A stretch of DNA of 64,000 bases, from positions 80,109,141 through 80,173,140 of the forward strand of contig NC_079487.1 in assembly GCF_020520425.1 (NCBI RefSeq). Direction: 5' to 3'. Source of the stretch: Spinacia oleracea (Eukaryota > Streptophyta > Magnoliopsida > Caryophyllales > Amaranthaceae). Position 1 is the stretch's first letter, and each line of letters begins with the position of its first letter. Shown piece by piece: positions 22,773 to 35,900 of this stretch. The notes under the pieces are model-generated. The model had not been told where the DNA came from, did no database searches, and saw nothing but the letters and a program-made list of their open reading frames with translations. The position numbers were made by a program, and so were the translations under genes.

Positions 22773-23810
22773 GTCTTTCCTTGGATATTATATCATGTAT
22801 ATTGAGAATTGCCTGAGAACATTAGAGATTGCATAAATATTAAATATCTGGTAAGAGTATACTTCTCTTTTATTCCATGAGTAAACTTTGTCGTATCTAA
22901 AATTTGTATCTTACATTGTGTCTCCCTGCCCTTTTAAAATCAAGAAGTTCAATATAATCTGTTTATGCCAAATTTCGTCTAGGGGCGACTCTTGGCTTGG
23001 GTTGACACTATTAAGCAATTTAATACGGTAAAGAAAATAAAGAATAAGACACGACACGAGGAGATGTTGACGCAGAAAACCCAGGAATAAGGTAAAAAAC
23101 CGCGGATAGCTATGAGGCTATCAATCCACTATGAATCCTAAATTGTTTAGCTGACTATTTATACTTTGTAAAATAAGAATAACTAATACAATGGATATTT
23201 CTGAGTATGAGAATACAATAATTGCTTGAATACTAGAGCCCTTGAGTTTACTTGTGTCTTTGACGTTGCTGCTCTCTCCTTTTATATGTGAATTCTAACG
23301 GCCTTATTGGTTGGAAGAATCCCTAAATGATAGGGATCTTCTACTGCCGTTGCCCATGATCTTCTCCAATCACCAACTGTTTCCGCCGCCTTAGGTAATT
23401 CCTTAGACTCATTCTACATATACAACGACGCAACACATCTTGGGCTTTGGGCTTGAATCTTGACCTATCTTTGCTTATTTATCTATCGATCGTCGCTGAT
23501 CCTCTGATGTCAGTGCTATATCACTAGTCCTCCGTCGTCCATGTCTTGTCGCATGTCTTTACCCTCGACTCATTCGATCGACGCGACGTTTTACCTGCGA
23601 CACGATGATACCTGGTTGACACGACATAAACAGACGTCAAAGCAGTTATGTCGTTAGTACAAAGAGTGGGATAACAGTTTGCCCCCAATTGTGAATTTTC
23701 GGGGTCACACGGAGCAAAAGAAACAATTCAATTTCAAAAAACAAACCGTTCACAACTGCCTAGATCGTGGGAATAAACCGTTCGAAATTCTAAAGCAATA
23801 AATACCAATC
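22773..23810. other. Unassigned intergenic sequence, possibly LTR-derived
   Basis: No gene is visible. The block 22990-23690 has a CCCAGGAATAAGG...AACCGCGGATAGC phrase and a GTTTGCCCCC phrase reminiscent of LTR or leader DNA of plant retrotransposons, but I could not find matching ends or target duplications. Confidence 0.25.
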
Positions 23811-26800
23811 TGCTATAACACCCCGTCAATTCTCTCTTTTCTAAACTAACCTTTTTATATAAAACGTAGATAATTATCAAGGCATTATCGCCTGTGTGAA
23901 AACGTAACAGCTTATTCAGAATTTTGCAGCGGAAAACATAAAACTAACTTTAGGTTTATAAATAATCGATTACAGGTTTAATCCCAAAAACCAACCAACG
24001 AAAATAAGGAATTATAAATAGTACGACAAGTTTAAAGTCCAAACTAACAAACCAAGTCACTTAGAAAAACAAAACTAAATACAAGCTCTCTAATCTTGAT
24101 CCCAATGATGCATCATCTTCAAACCTGTAAATGGGCAACGCTTATTGATCCTTAGAGACTGCTCACCAAAGATGGGTCATCACAGGATCAATAAGGCATA
24201 GCCATGATCAACACACACAAACAAAGCACGTAATCAGCAAAGCTGAGTACTACATATTGAATCAATAATAATCCTAACATGATTCTATTTAAACGATCAA
24301 TCCTAACATGATACTAATAACACATTAATGAGGGCAGGCAAAACATATTAATTTGAAGATCACCCTTGACTAGACTGGACTAGAACTCTTATAACAATAA
24401 TATTATCTTAATTGAAATAGACAATGGACCGAGTTTTCTAGCTAGAAACATCTTCACAAAGGAAGACGAGGTACGGGCGCGACTTCGTAAACCCCAGTGA
24501 CCTGCGATATCGAGGAACTTTTGAATAAAAATAGGACACGGTGATCAATCCGGTTCGAGGAAAGGCCATGGGCTACCACCATGAACCCCAACTCCTGTTT
24601 GTCCGTCACTTTAGACGTGCACAGTCTAAAGCTATTGCTACTCAGTTTCACTTTACATGATTTACAAATTGAAACCCTGTTATGACTCAACAATCACATA
24701 AGGCATACAATCCACATTTATTCACAACTGTTTTTATCTTGGAATTAAGTAAGTGATCACAAAGGCATCAAACAAGACTCATTCCAATTAAATCCAACCT
24801 TTCCTTTAATACTGATCAACCCCTCTATACGGGTATAAGGTTTCAATTTACTAAACAAGGTCCACGGCCCTCATAAAGTAGTGAAAAGCTAAAAGGGAAC
24901 AACGATCAATCGATCTGAATCAATATATATAAAATAATCTAGTGTTCCAAATCAAACATGTTTGCATCAATCATCCATACTAACATGTTATAATTCTCAT
25001 AACGAAATATATGTTCAACATGTCCATCCAACAATATTAAACATGTAATTCTAACATAACCAAGTTCATCAACAAATTTCAACATGGATTCAACAAATAA
25101 CACACATTCCAAGCACACAGGTATGTACGTACCTTGTATAAACAAATTGATAGGCTACTATAACAATCTCAAGGGTCGCCTACAAAGAATTTTCCACCTA
25201 AAAACAACCAGTAAGGGTTCCCAATCAACTTCTAATCATTCACAATAATAACAAAGCATTCTAAATACATCCTAAACATATTTAGAACCTTCCCCAATAT
25301 CAAAACTCGAGTATTTGATTTCCTAGCATAATAATTATTGAATCAATGATTGAAATTCGTTGAAAACTCTTCGCAAACATCATACTTTAAATTTTCAGCA
25401 ACATAACTAATTTCAAACTACTCCAAAACATAATTAACATGTTTGAAATCATAAAAATAATAACTTTAATAATTTATCATCATCCTACTATGATTTTAAA
25501 ATTGTTAAAATTAAAATTCATGCTTTAAATAATTCAAATTCTCATTTCAATCAAACTATGTAAATCTGAAATTTAATAATTCAATTATGTAAAAATATAA
25601 ATTTGAAATTCATAATTGAATAATAAAAACTAATCATTTAATTCAATAAAACATAAATTACATAATTAAAACATAATTTAAAACATTTAAATAACTTAGG
25701 GATTAAGAAATTAACCAAATAAAGGTTTAAGGAGATGCTGGCCGGCGGCAAGGGAGGCGCGGCAGCTAGCGGTGGTTACGGTGGTTACGGTGGTTGTTGC
25801 GACGTGGCTGGGTCGTGCGGTGGCTGTGCGACAGCAAGAACACAATTGAGGAGAGCAAGAAATACAGCCGAGAAAGGAGAACGACAAATAGCAAGAAAAC
25901 GAAAGAGAAAAGGGAGAGGACTACCGTGCAAAGGGGTCGGCGGTCCAGCAACAGTAAGGTTCGCGGCGGCTGCTGGTGGCGAGGAAAACTCGTGGTGGTT
26001 GTGTGTAGCTGAACGAACAACAATGATTAAGGGGAAGGAACAAAACTGAAACCAAAGGAGAAGGACGAAAGAGAAAATAGAAGGTGAAGGAGTTACCGGC
26101 GGTACAGGCGGACGACGGAGGGGAAACGCCGGCGGTGGTGGCGGCGGCGAGGACGGCAGCAAGGCTTGAGGGTTTGATGGTTCACGTGGGTTGCTGTAGA
26201 AGAGGAGGGTTTTGTTTCTTTTTGTTTTTTTTTTTTTTTTGCTTTTTACGTGCAAGTGAAAGAGGGAGTAAAGAGTTTTGGGCTTTATCATTTGGGCTTC
26301 ATCCAATTGGGCTAGAATTAGGATTTAGTCTTAGTATTTGAATTCAACACCGCTTATGATTGTTTTCTAAATTCAAACGTGTTTTCGTAATTCAAAAAAA
26401 ATCTTTTCAACATCGAATTCTTAAATTATTTTAACTTCATAAATCGTTGAAATATTTAAAACGTATAAAAATAAGGACTTTTTCATATTTACCACCTACA
26501 AAGTTTCACATTTTTATGTTTACCACCTTATAAGTTGCAATTTCACATTTACCACCTACAATTTATCAAATGTTTTATAATCACCTCCATTTAACGGAAT
26601 TCATCCAATTTTCCTTCCAAGTGGGTCCCACTTAACTACTTCCGTTATTTCATAAGGATTACCTTACTCCCACAATCTACTACCCTTCTTTTAACATTAC
26701 TGCTTCCAAGTTCCAAGCTAATATCTTTTCCCTTTACCTCAAAAAAAGCTAATATCTTTCCCCACATTTTCATCCTCTCTGATTTGAGGTTTCTGGGATT

Positions 26801-27584
26801 TTTTTTTCCAATTCTTCGAAACGATTATCTTAGTTCTCTGATTATCTGTGTTTATGTAAGCACCATCAACTTCTAATTAACAAGTACAAATTTTCTTCTT
26901 CTTCTGAAATATAGGTTCGTATGAAATTTAGGGGTTTTATTTTTCACTCAATTATTGAAATTGTTGGTAGATATGATCAATTTAGTCCATGATAAAATAA
27001 TTGAGATTGTTAATCTGTCTGGATTTTTTGTCTTATTAAATTTAGGGTTCATATAGAAATAGAATTAGGGATTTTCAAATTTTTGCTTAACTGTTGAAAT
27101 TTTTGGTAGATAGCATGAATTTACTCTATGATAAACTATTGAAAGTGTTAATTGTTGTTGGATAGTTAAAGAAACGACTCCATACTCGATGTAATCACAC
27201 AATTGTGTTCTTTCATGTCTTACCCTCTTGCTTGATTTTCAGTTTTCTGGGTGGTTGTACGTGTATATTATGAATGAAATTCATGAAGATGATAAAGGGA
27301 GGTAGTTAAGTGGGACCCACTTGGAAAGAAAATTAGGTGAATTCTGTTAAGTGGTGGTGATTTTAGAACATTTGATAGATTGTAGGTGGTAAATGTGAAA
27401 TTGCAACTTATAAGGTGGTAAACATAAAAATGTGAAACTTTGTAGGTGGTAAATATGAAAAAGTCCTAAAAATAAATATTCATTAATTACATATTTATTT
27501 CTAAAATCCGTAAATTCTATTTAAATATAATTAATTATACGTTAAAATATATTAATAAAATTTATAAAATTACGGGAGATTACA
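23811..27584 (-). mobile_element. 3' LTR of a decayed Ty3/gypsy element (interrupted by a MITE)
   Basis: Read on the minus strand the LTR begins TGTAATCTCCCG at 27584 and ends GGGGTGTTATAGCA at 23811. Immediately before it is a polypurine tract (TTTTAAGAGGGGTAGAT, about 27601-27585) preceded by a TTCGGGACGAAACTTC stretch, the usual end of chromovirus-type gypsy elements. Removing the MITE leaves about 2.8 kb, in the range of Del/Tekay-type LTRs. A GC-rich part at 25735-26230 has long incidental open frames (Pro/Ser-rich on one strand) that are not genes. Confidence 0.65.
26475..27466. mobile_element. Mutator-type MITE with 168-bp inverted repeats (992 bp)
   Basis: The left arm, 26475-26642 (GGACTTTTTCATATTTACCA), is repeated inverted at about 27299-27466 with only a few differences. 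Flanks carry a perfect 9-bp duplication TAAAAATAA (26466-26474, 27467-27475), diagnostic of Mutator-like elements. Each arm repeats the phrase TTTACCACCTACAA two or three times. The 650-bp core has no convincing coding sequence. Confidence 0.92.
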
Positions 27585-28762
27585 ATCTACCCCTCTTAAA
27601 AGAAGTTTCGTCCCGAAACTTGACACGAAAATTCACACATTTCTCAAAAGTTTCCAACTTATTCTTACTGGAGAAGTACTTGTGCCCCTAATGTGCACAT
27701 TTTTCCAACTTAAAGTTGCTTGTGTTACTCGTGAACACCTTTTTTTCTTATGCGGAGAATCTATGTAGTTTGCACCAACATGTATAAGTTGCTAAAAATG
27801 AGCACGAAATGCATAAAATTGCTATAAAAATAGGTAAAAAGCGCGAATTTCTATCGCATTCTACCCCTCTTAAAGAAAACGAGTTACGCCCTTGTAACTC
27901 ATCTCAGGGAATACTTTGGATATTTCTATTTCAACGAATCATGTCCCCAATGCTATATGTCCACTAAAATCGTAGCAAGTGGGATTTCTACATTTCTTTT
28001 CTCACAATGCCTCAACAGGTGCCATCTTAAAGCTCACATAGTAACTATTGTTGCAAGAAATTCAATCGACTTTAGGTGGTCAATAACACAGGTTTTCAAC
28101 ATATATTCTATTGTTTGGTTAGTCCTCTCAGGCTGACCGTCAATTGTAGGGTGGAAAGCAGTACTCTTTTTCAACGTTGTCCCCAGGATTCAACTGGACC
28201 TTATTGCCAAAATTTCAGACTTTTGTGCTCGGTAAGGATCTTACATGTTGCCCTATAAAGGTAATGTCACCAAATATTTGCAGATAACACCGTAGCAGCT
28301 AGCTTTAGGTCATGAGTAGGTTAATTAGCCTCGTAAGGTTTCAACTGACGCGACAACGAGTGCGGAGGTCAAATGCTCCTTTAAAATCTGGAAAGCTTCC
28401 TCACATTTCTCACTCCACTTGAATTTCGATTCCTTTTTCAACAAGTTGGTCATTGGTTTTGCTTTGTTTGAAAAGTCTTTCACAAACCCCCTATACTAGT
28501 CAGCTAGGCCTAGGAAACTTCAGATATCAGACACGTTCCTTTGGAGTAGGATCTACAGAAACTCCTTCTGCTCAGCTTTCCCTTTCTACTAAACCTCATT
28601 ACGCCTTTTATGGATGTATAACTCTTGGGCTTAACTCTTAGCAATTTCACCAATTGATACATTCCCATATTTTCAAGACAACAAATGATTTCTAACGATC
28701 TTGGACCACTCGAATCTTCTCTTAATTTATTCCCTTACGTAACGAAATTTTCAATCAATTTA

Positions 28763-30145
28763 TGAAGGAAATAATGCCCTTGGTCCAAGTATGCATTCTA
28801 TGTTAAGTCTAATAAATGCGGTTCAGTATTAATTAACAAGTTAATAATTCAGTGAGATCAAGTGAACTGAATGCCTAGCTAGAGGCTTCTTCAGTTCAAG
28901 TGGAATTAATGATATTAATCCACAGCTTACTCTTGACTGAACCCGTAGGGTCACACAAATAGTACGTAAACGGATCAAGTATTTAATGGCATTAGATACT
29001 CCATCTATGGATATTCGGAATCGACGGATCTTGGTTTCAGTGGGAGCTGAGATCGTCACAGGCAAGAAATGAATACTCCGGAAACGATGATGTTGCCGGA
29101 AACGGAAACATGGTACGTATCGGAAAATATTATCGGAAATGGAAATATTGCCAGAACCGGAAATATTGCCGGAAACGGAAATATTGTCAGAATCGGAAAA
29201 TATTATCGGAAATGGAAATATTGCCAGAATTGGAAATATTGCCGGAAACGGAAATATTGTCAGAATCGGAAATATTATCGGAATCGGAAAATAATTCCGG
29301 AAACGGAAATATTAAATATTTGTTCGAAACGGAAATTGATTCCGGAATCGGAAATATTAAATATTGTTCGTATCGGAAATGAATTCCGGAACCGGGAATT
29401 TAATCGGAAGCGTATCGTACGAATTAGCATCGGACGAGGCCTGCCGGACGAAGGCCCAGCACGAAGTCGGGCCATCGCCCAGCAAGCCAAACGCGCGCCC
29501 AGCCAAGGCAGCGCCCAGGCCCACCGCAAGGCAGGCCCAGCGCGCGCCAAAGCCATGGCCTCGCTGCGTGGGCTGCTGCTCGCACGCACACGCATGGGCG
29601 GCCCTCGTGGCTGCCGTGTGTGTGTGAGTTTGTGTTCATGCATGATTCCTAAAACTATTAGAATTAGTATATGATTAAATTCCTATTCCTAAAAGGATAA
29701 ATTAATTAATTAGAGTTCGTATAGGATTCTAAGTTTAATTAATTCGTATCCTACTAGGATTCCAATTCCCTTTCCATAACTCTATAAATACGTGCCTAGG
29801 GTCACATATTTTCAGAGATTAATTCAAGTATTCAAAGTGAGTTTTGAGAGAAAAATTCAGTCATATTTCTTACCTAAGAGTGCCGAAAATTCTAGTACCT
29901 TAAGGGCGATTCTAGTTGGTCAATCTTAAGGCGGATCCGGACGTGCTGTGGACTATCTACGGAGGGACGACACTTGGAGTCCTAAAGACTTGTTCTTGTT
30001 CGGTTCGGGCGCAGCTAGGGAAGGCACGCAACAAAGAGTATGCATCTAAATTATGCTATATGATTATGTGTAAATAATATGTATTCCTGGCTAAATGGTT
30101 GTTTCCGCATGATTTATGAATTGTCATATGTATCATAACCCAACA
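28763..30145 (+). repeat. 5' LTR of copia copy A
   Basis: 1383 bp. U3 contains a dense array of CCGGAAAcGGAAATATT-type repeats (about 29075-29420) followed by a GC-rich block. A TATAAATA box at 29783-29790 should drive element transcription, and the R/U5 part follows. Compared with the 3' LTR it lacks 60 bp near 29090, bounded by a repeated TTGCCGGAAACGGAAA sequence, consistent with slippage between the two repeats. Confidence 0.95.
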
Positions 30146-30146
30146 G

Positions 30147-30160
30147 TGGTATCACGAGCC
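30147..30160 (+). promoter_or_regulatory. Primer-binding site of copia copy A
   Basis: TGGTATCACGAGCC, one base after the LTR end, resembles the initiator-methionine-tRNA complement TGGTATCAGAGCC with an altered centre. The same variant is present in copy B, so it belongs to the family. Confidence 0.85.
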
Positions 30161-32971
30161 CCTTATTATTTTCATAATCTAAATTGCATGAACATGGTTA
30201 AATATTACAAATTTGCAAGAATTAAAAGGGGTGATTAATTTTCGTAATTGTTAATTAATTGCAAATTGCGTTTATTTAATTATACGTACGCAGTTTTTCG
30301 GCAGTTTCTTCGTTACTCATCCAAATCGAGTGATTTTTGTGTCAATTCCGCATGTAAAAGGAATTCTAAAATTTTGACAAAATTAGTATTTTTCTGCCGA
30401 ACCCAGAATTCTCAAATTCGAAGCCTAACTATGACTTTTCGAAGGTTTTAGTTTTTCGAATGCAAAATTTCGTAAATTTAAGATGTTAAATTAAATATTT
30501 GCGATTCTTGTTGATAAATCTTGAATTTTTGATTGACCTACAGTATATGTTTAACAAGTTTGAATGCCTAGCCTTGTTAATTATGCAATCTAATTTGTAA
30601 TTATGATTAATTTGTTGAAAATTAGAATAATTTAGAATTAATTTGATTTTCATAATTAATTATAATTTAATTAGAAACCTATGATTAAAAACCACCATAA
30701 AAATTGTAAATTTATGATAAATTTTAAATTTTTATGACCTAGACTTGAATCCATGACAATCGGAAATCAATTGAATAATAAATTTTCGATTTTTCGCCCT
30801 AAAATTATGAAATTAATATTATTTATTAATTTGTCATTAATTTTAAATATAAATTTTAAATTTTTATGCGATTCGTTCATATAACTTGCACGCACAAAGC
30901 AATGGACGCTTCGTGTTACCCTTAAGGGGTGTTGTATAGTGCGGGCATGCGACGACGAGCAAGGGAGCTCGTCGCCCGTGCGGCACGAATGCAATGAGCA
31001 AGGGCATGGTGCACGAGCACAAGGCAGCAGCCCTGCCTTGTGTCGTGGGCCACGAGCTATGAACAAATGGGCATGGGCGAAAGGCAAGCCAAGGCAGTCG
31101 CGTGTGGGCAGCAAGCGAGCTGCGCCACGACGCGCACTGCCTCGCGCAAGCGCGCGCAGCCTCGCGCGCAGCGAGCGCAAGCTCGCGTGCCACGAGCGCT
31201 GCGCCCAGCGATTGATCGCGCGCAATTGCTCGCGCGCACAGCGAGCGATGGCTCGCGCGCACAGCGAGCGATGGCTCGCGCGCACAGCGAGCGATGGCTC
31301 GCGCGCACAGCGAGCGATGGCTCGCGCGCAGCGAGCGCTGGCGAGCGCGCACAGCGAGCGATGGCTCGCGTGCGTCGAGCGCTGGCGCGCGCACTGCGAG
31401 CACCATAGCGTGCGATGGCTTGCGATGGAAGATGCAGCAGCTATGCGACGAGCGCATGGGCTGCGCGCACATGGCCAGCGATGGCTGTGTGCGTGCGGCC
31501 CATGGGAGTGCGATGCGTAGGGTGTTTGCGTTGCGATTAGATCGTTTTGAATGTTTAATTTGAAATTTTTCAGTTTACGTAATTTTAATTAATTTTAAAA
31601 TTAATAATTTAAATTATTTTCTTGGATTTTAATTTTGAATATTGTAATTATAATAAATTTTATTTATTCTAATTATTTTACTAAAATTAAAATCATGAAT
31701 TAATTTAAATACGACTGAAATTAAATTAAACTTTTTGGATTCAATTATAAATTTATATGAGCTTTAAATTTTAATTAAATTTGTATGTTTCCGGTTAGAC
31801 TTGAAATACATTTTTATGTTTAAAATTAGTAAAGCATATGAATTTATTGGTTTAAGTGGGAGCTCTTTTAGTCATAAAACTCTTGATTAGGTCTACGGAT
31901 CCTTAAGATTAAAACAACTTGATTAGAATTAATAAGGACTGAATAATTGGTAGATTATTGGTGCCCTTGATTAATTGCTGCAAATGTTTACGTGATGCAT
32001 AATGTGTTTTACTAACCAACTATGTGGGCCATTCATGATAATGAATGGGTGAATGGTATATATTGTATATGTACTGTTTTGCAGGTTATGAAGTGACTAG
32101 TATGGCCCAAATAGGATAGAAAATATGGTCTGCGTACCATTAATTTGAATGTAATTGGTCTAAAGTACCAAAGTTATTTTTCAATTCAAATATGGTCTGC
32201 ATACCATCAAATAGTTGTAATTAGTTATAGCTTATCCTATTTGAAGAAAATGGTGCCTCCCACGGAGATTTTCAAGACGGACTTTGAAGTCAAAGCTTCA
32301 AGATGAAGTCGGGCCATACTAGATCACATTTATCTTATGCATGCTTTAAGTTATTTATTGCTTTAAATATGTCTTAATTATGCGTAAGATTGTGGCTTGA
32401 TTATGTTGCATGATTAAGGATTTTAGTTCACTTAAAATCTAACCAACATAGTAAGAGCCTTAAGTTCCAAACTTAAAAATTGAGTTAAAAGGTGCCATGC
32501 CAAAATATACACTTGCTTGGATATCCTTTACATCAATCTAGTAATAGTTTTCGCTCAACGAGGTGTTACTTATTGGTCCTAAAGGGGCAAGGTACACAAA
32601 TAATTGTGAGTACATGTTAGTTTTGGTGAAACTCAACGATATAAGTAAGGAGTCCTTTTATGTCGTGGCAAAATCGATAGGTTTACCTAATAAGTTCTTA
32701 GACGTACCTATCAACCAAGAATAGTTTCTAGACTATTAGCAAAAGGCTTTTGCTTACCTAAGATGTTCTTGGATTAAGTCGACAAACTGTGCTTAGTTCT
32801 TCAATGATTTTAGGATCTTGGAATCATTTTATTCACACCTGCCGGAACACATAACTTGAATAAAATGCTTAATAAACATTGAATTATGCATATATGCTAG
32901 AATTTAAGTTTATTAAGAGAAACTGTGAATGGTTATTTATTTGTTTATTCTTTTCAATTGTAGTTTTTAAT
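30161..32971 (+). other. Long untranslated leader of copia copy A with a GC-rich repeat island
   Basis: 2.8 kb between the primer-binding site and the gag start, unusually long for copia. It is AT-rich except for an island at about 30,880-31,540, very rich in CG dinucleotides. Within it a 23-bp unit (contains CGAGCGATGGCTCG) is repeated exactly four times at 31228, 31251, 31274 and 31297 and then degenerates to about 31370. All six frames stay open for long stretches because the repeat has no stop codons. I see no coding family. In copy B the corresponding island (61,430-61,870) lacks this array. Confidence 0.7.
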
Positions 32972-35900
32972 ATGGCAAACAACAATTCATTCAACATTCG
33001 ATCAATTCTCGAAAAGGAGAAGTTGAACGGGAAAAACTTCCTTGACTGGCAAAGGAACTTGCAAATAGTTCTTATGCAGGAAGAAAAGGAGTATGTCCTA
33101 GATGAGGCGATGCCCGAAGCTGCAGGCGACGGGGTCACTCAGGCAGCCCTCAATCGTTGGATTGATGCCAACAAGGATGTGAAATGTCTAATGCTCGCCA
33201 CCATGAGTGCGGATCTGCAGAAAACGTTCATCAACTCAGATGCTTTCACAATCATCAGTGAGTTGAAGAACATGTTCCAAGATCTGGCTCGAGTCGAAAG
33301 ATTCGAGACTCATAGGCAAATTCTTGAGACCAAGCTTAAGAAAGGCGAGCCCGTAAGTCCACATGTTCTCAAAATGATTGGACTCATTGAGAACATGAGT
33401 CGGCTGGATCAACAATTTTCTCAGGAAATGGCTATAGACACCATCCTCCATTCTCTTCATAGCGGGTATGATCAGTTCAAACTGAACTACAGTATGAATA
33501 GTCTGGACAAAACGCTCACTGAGCTTCACGGTATGCTGAAGACCGCTGAAAAGACGCTCAAAAGTGATAAGCAGGATGTGCTTATGGTGCGTGGGGGCAA
33601 GTTCAAGAAATCTGGAAAGAAGAGGAATGCTAAGAAAGGTGGCAACAAGGCCAGCCCAACTAAGCAAACTGGCGCCAAATCTGTAAAGAGGAAGGTCAGT
33701 CAACCCACTTCTGAATCCGAATGCTTCTACTGCAAGAAGAAGGGGCATTGGAAGAGAGATTGCTTGAAGCTAAAGGAAGATCAGAAGAACGGAACAGTCA
33801 TTCCATCTTCAGGTATTTTCGTTATAGACTGTATACTTGCTAATTCAACTTCTTGGGTATTAGATACAGGTTGTGGCTCACACTTATGTTCCAATCCACA
33901 GGGACTAAGAAGAAGTAGAAAGTTAAGCAAGGGTGAAGTCGACCTACGAGTGGGAAATGGAGCACGGATTGCTGCATTAGCTGTAGGAACTTACTATTTG
34001 TCGTTGCCCTCCGGGCTAGTTTTGGAACTGGAAGATTGTTTCCATGTTCCAAGTCTTACTAAAAACATCATTTCAGTTTCTTGCTTAGATGCTAAAGGAT
34101 TTTCCTTTTTAATAAAAGACAATAGTTGTTCGTTTTATTTTAAAGAGATGTTTTATGGATCTGCTAGATTAGTCAATGGACTTTATTTATTAGATCACGA
34201 CAAACAAGTTTATAACATAAATACCAAAAAGGCCAAAAAGGATGATTCAGATCTCACCTATCTGTGGCATTGTCGATTAGGCCATATAAACTTGAAACGC
34301 TTAGAAAGACTTCAAAAGGAAGGAATTCTAGAACCATTTGACTTAGAGGATTATGGTAAATGCGAATCATGTTTACTTGGCAAAATGACAAAGCAACCTT
34401 TCTCTAAAGTTGGAGAAAGAGCAAATGAACTATTGGGTTTAATCCATACAGATGTATGTGGACCAATGAGTACAAATGCTAGAGGTGGTTTCAGCTACTT
34501 TATCACTTTCACTGATGACTTTAGTAGGTATGGTTATGTCTACCTAATGAAGCATAAGTCTGAATCCTTTGACAAATTCAAGGAATTTCAGAGTGAAGTA
34601 GAGAATCAATTAGGCAAGAAGATTAAAGCACTGCGGTCTGATAGAGGCGGTGAATATCTGAGCTATGAATTTGATGACCATCTGAAAGAATGTGGAATTC
34701 TATCAGAATTGACTCCTCCTGGAACACCACAATGGAACGGTGTGTCGGAACGGAGGAACAGAACCTTGCTAGACATGGTCAGGTCAATGATGGGTCAGGC
34801 CGAACTTCCATTAGAATTTTGGGGACATGCACTAAATACAGCTGCACTCACTATAAATAGAGCTCCGTCTAAAGCTGTCGAAAAGACTCCATACGAATTA
34901 TGGTTTGGAAAGCCTCCAAATGTGTCTTTTCTTAAGATTTGGGGATGTGAAGTATACGTCAAACGATTAATTTCAGACAAACTTCATCCAAAATCTGACA
35001 AATGTATCCTTGTGGGCTATCCAAAGGAAACAAAGGGGTATTACTTCTACAATACATCTGAGAACAAAGTGTTTGTTGCTCGAGATGGTGTCTTTTTGGA
35101 GAAAGATCACATTTCCAAAATGACAAGTGGGAGAAAATTAGACCTCGAAGAAATTCGATTCGAACAACAAACTCTAGAGAATGCTCAAAATGACATTCAG
35201 GATGAAACTCAGAGATCTTTAGAAGAATCTGGTGAGAATCATGATCAATCTAGAAATGTTACCCCGCGTAGATCGCAAAGATATAGATCTCAACCGGAAA
35301 GGTACTTAGGTATTTTGACGAAAGAGAGCTATGACGTTCTATTACTTGAAAGTGATGAACCTGCGACTTACAAACAAGCTATGACGAGCCCTAGCTCCAA
35401 GCAATGGCAAGAAGCCATGCAATCTGAATTAGACTCCATGTCTGAAAACCAAGTATGGGATTTGGTCGATTTGCCAGATGGCTACCAAGCCATTGGAAGC
35501 AAATGGGTTTTCAAACTGAAAAAGGACAAGGATGGGAAACTTGAAGTTTTCAAAGCTAGATTGGTTGCAAAAGGTTACAGGCAAGTCCACGGTGTGGACT
35601 ACGATGAAACCTTTTCACCAGTTGCAATGCTAAAGTCTATTCGGATAATGTTAGCAATCGCTGCATATTACGGTTACGAAATATGGCAGATGGATGTCAA
35701 AACTGCTTTCTTAAACGGCGTTTTAACAGAAACTGTGTTTATGACACAGCCTAAAGGTTTTGAGGATCCAAAGAATGCTAAAAAGGTATGCAAGCTAAAG
35801 AAATCAATCTACGGATTGAAGCAGGCATCCAGGAGCTGGAACATACGTTTTGATGAAGCAGTCAAGGACTTTGGTTTCATCAAGAACGCGGACGAATCTT

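Noticed and set aside
25735..26341. Pro/Ser-rich open frames on both strands
   Set aside because: They lie in the GC-rich part of the gypsy LTR; composition alone explains them.
29069..29674. Open frame of about 200 codons in the copia LTR, repeated at 38189-38773
   Set aside because: Made of CCGGAAA repeats and GC-rich LTR sequence; present in the LTRs as a class, with no family resemblance.
31228..31370. Regular short repeats that might suggest a CRISPR array
   Set aside because: The 23-bp units are directly adjacent without unique spacers, in a plant retrotransposon.
30767..31563. Open frames up to about 200 codons in all six frames with Ala/Arg/Ser repeats
   Set aside because: Produced by the stop-free 23-bp repeat and GC-rich island of the copia leader.
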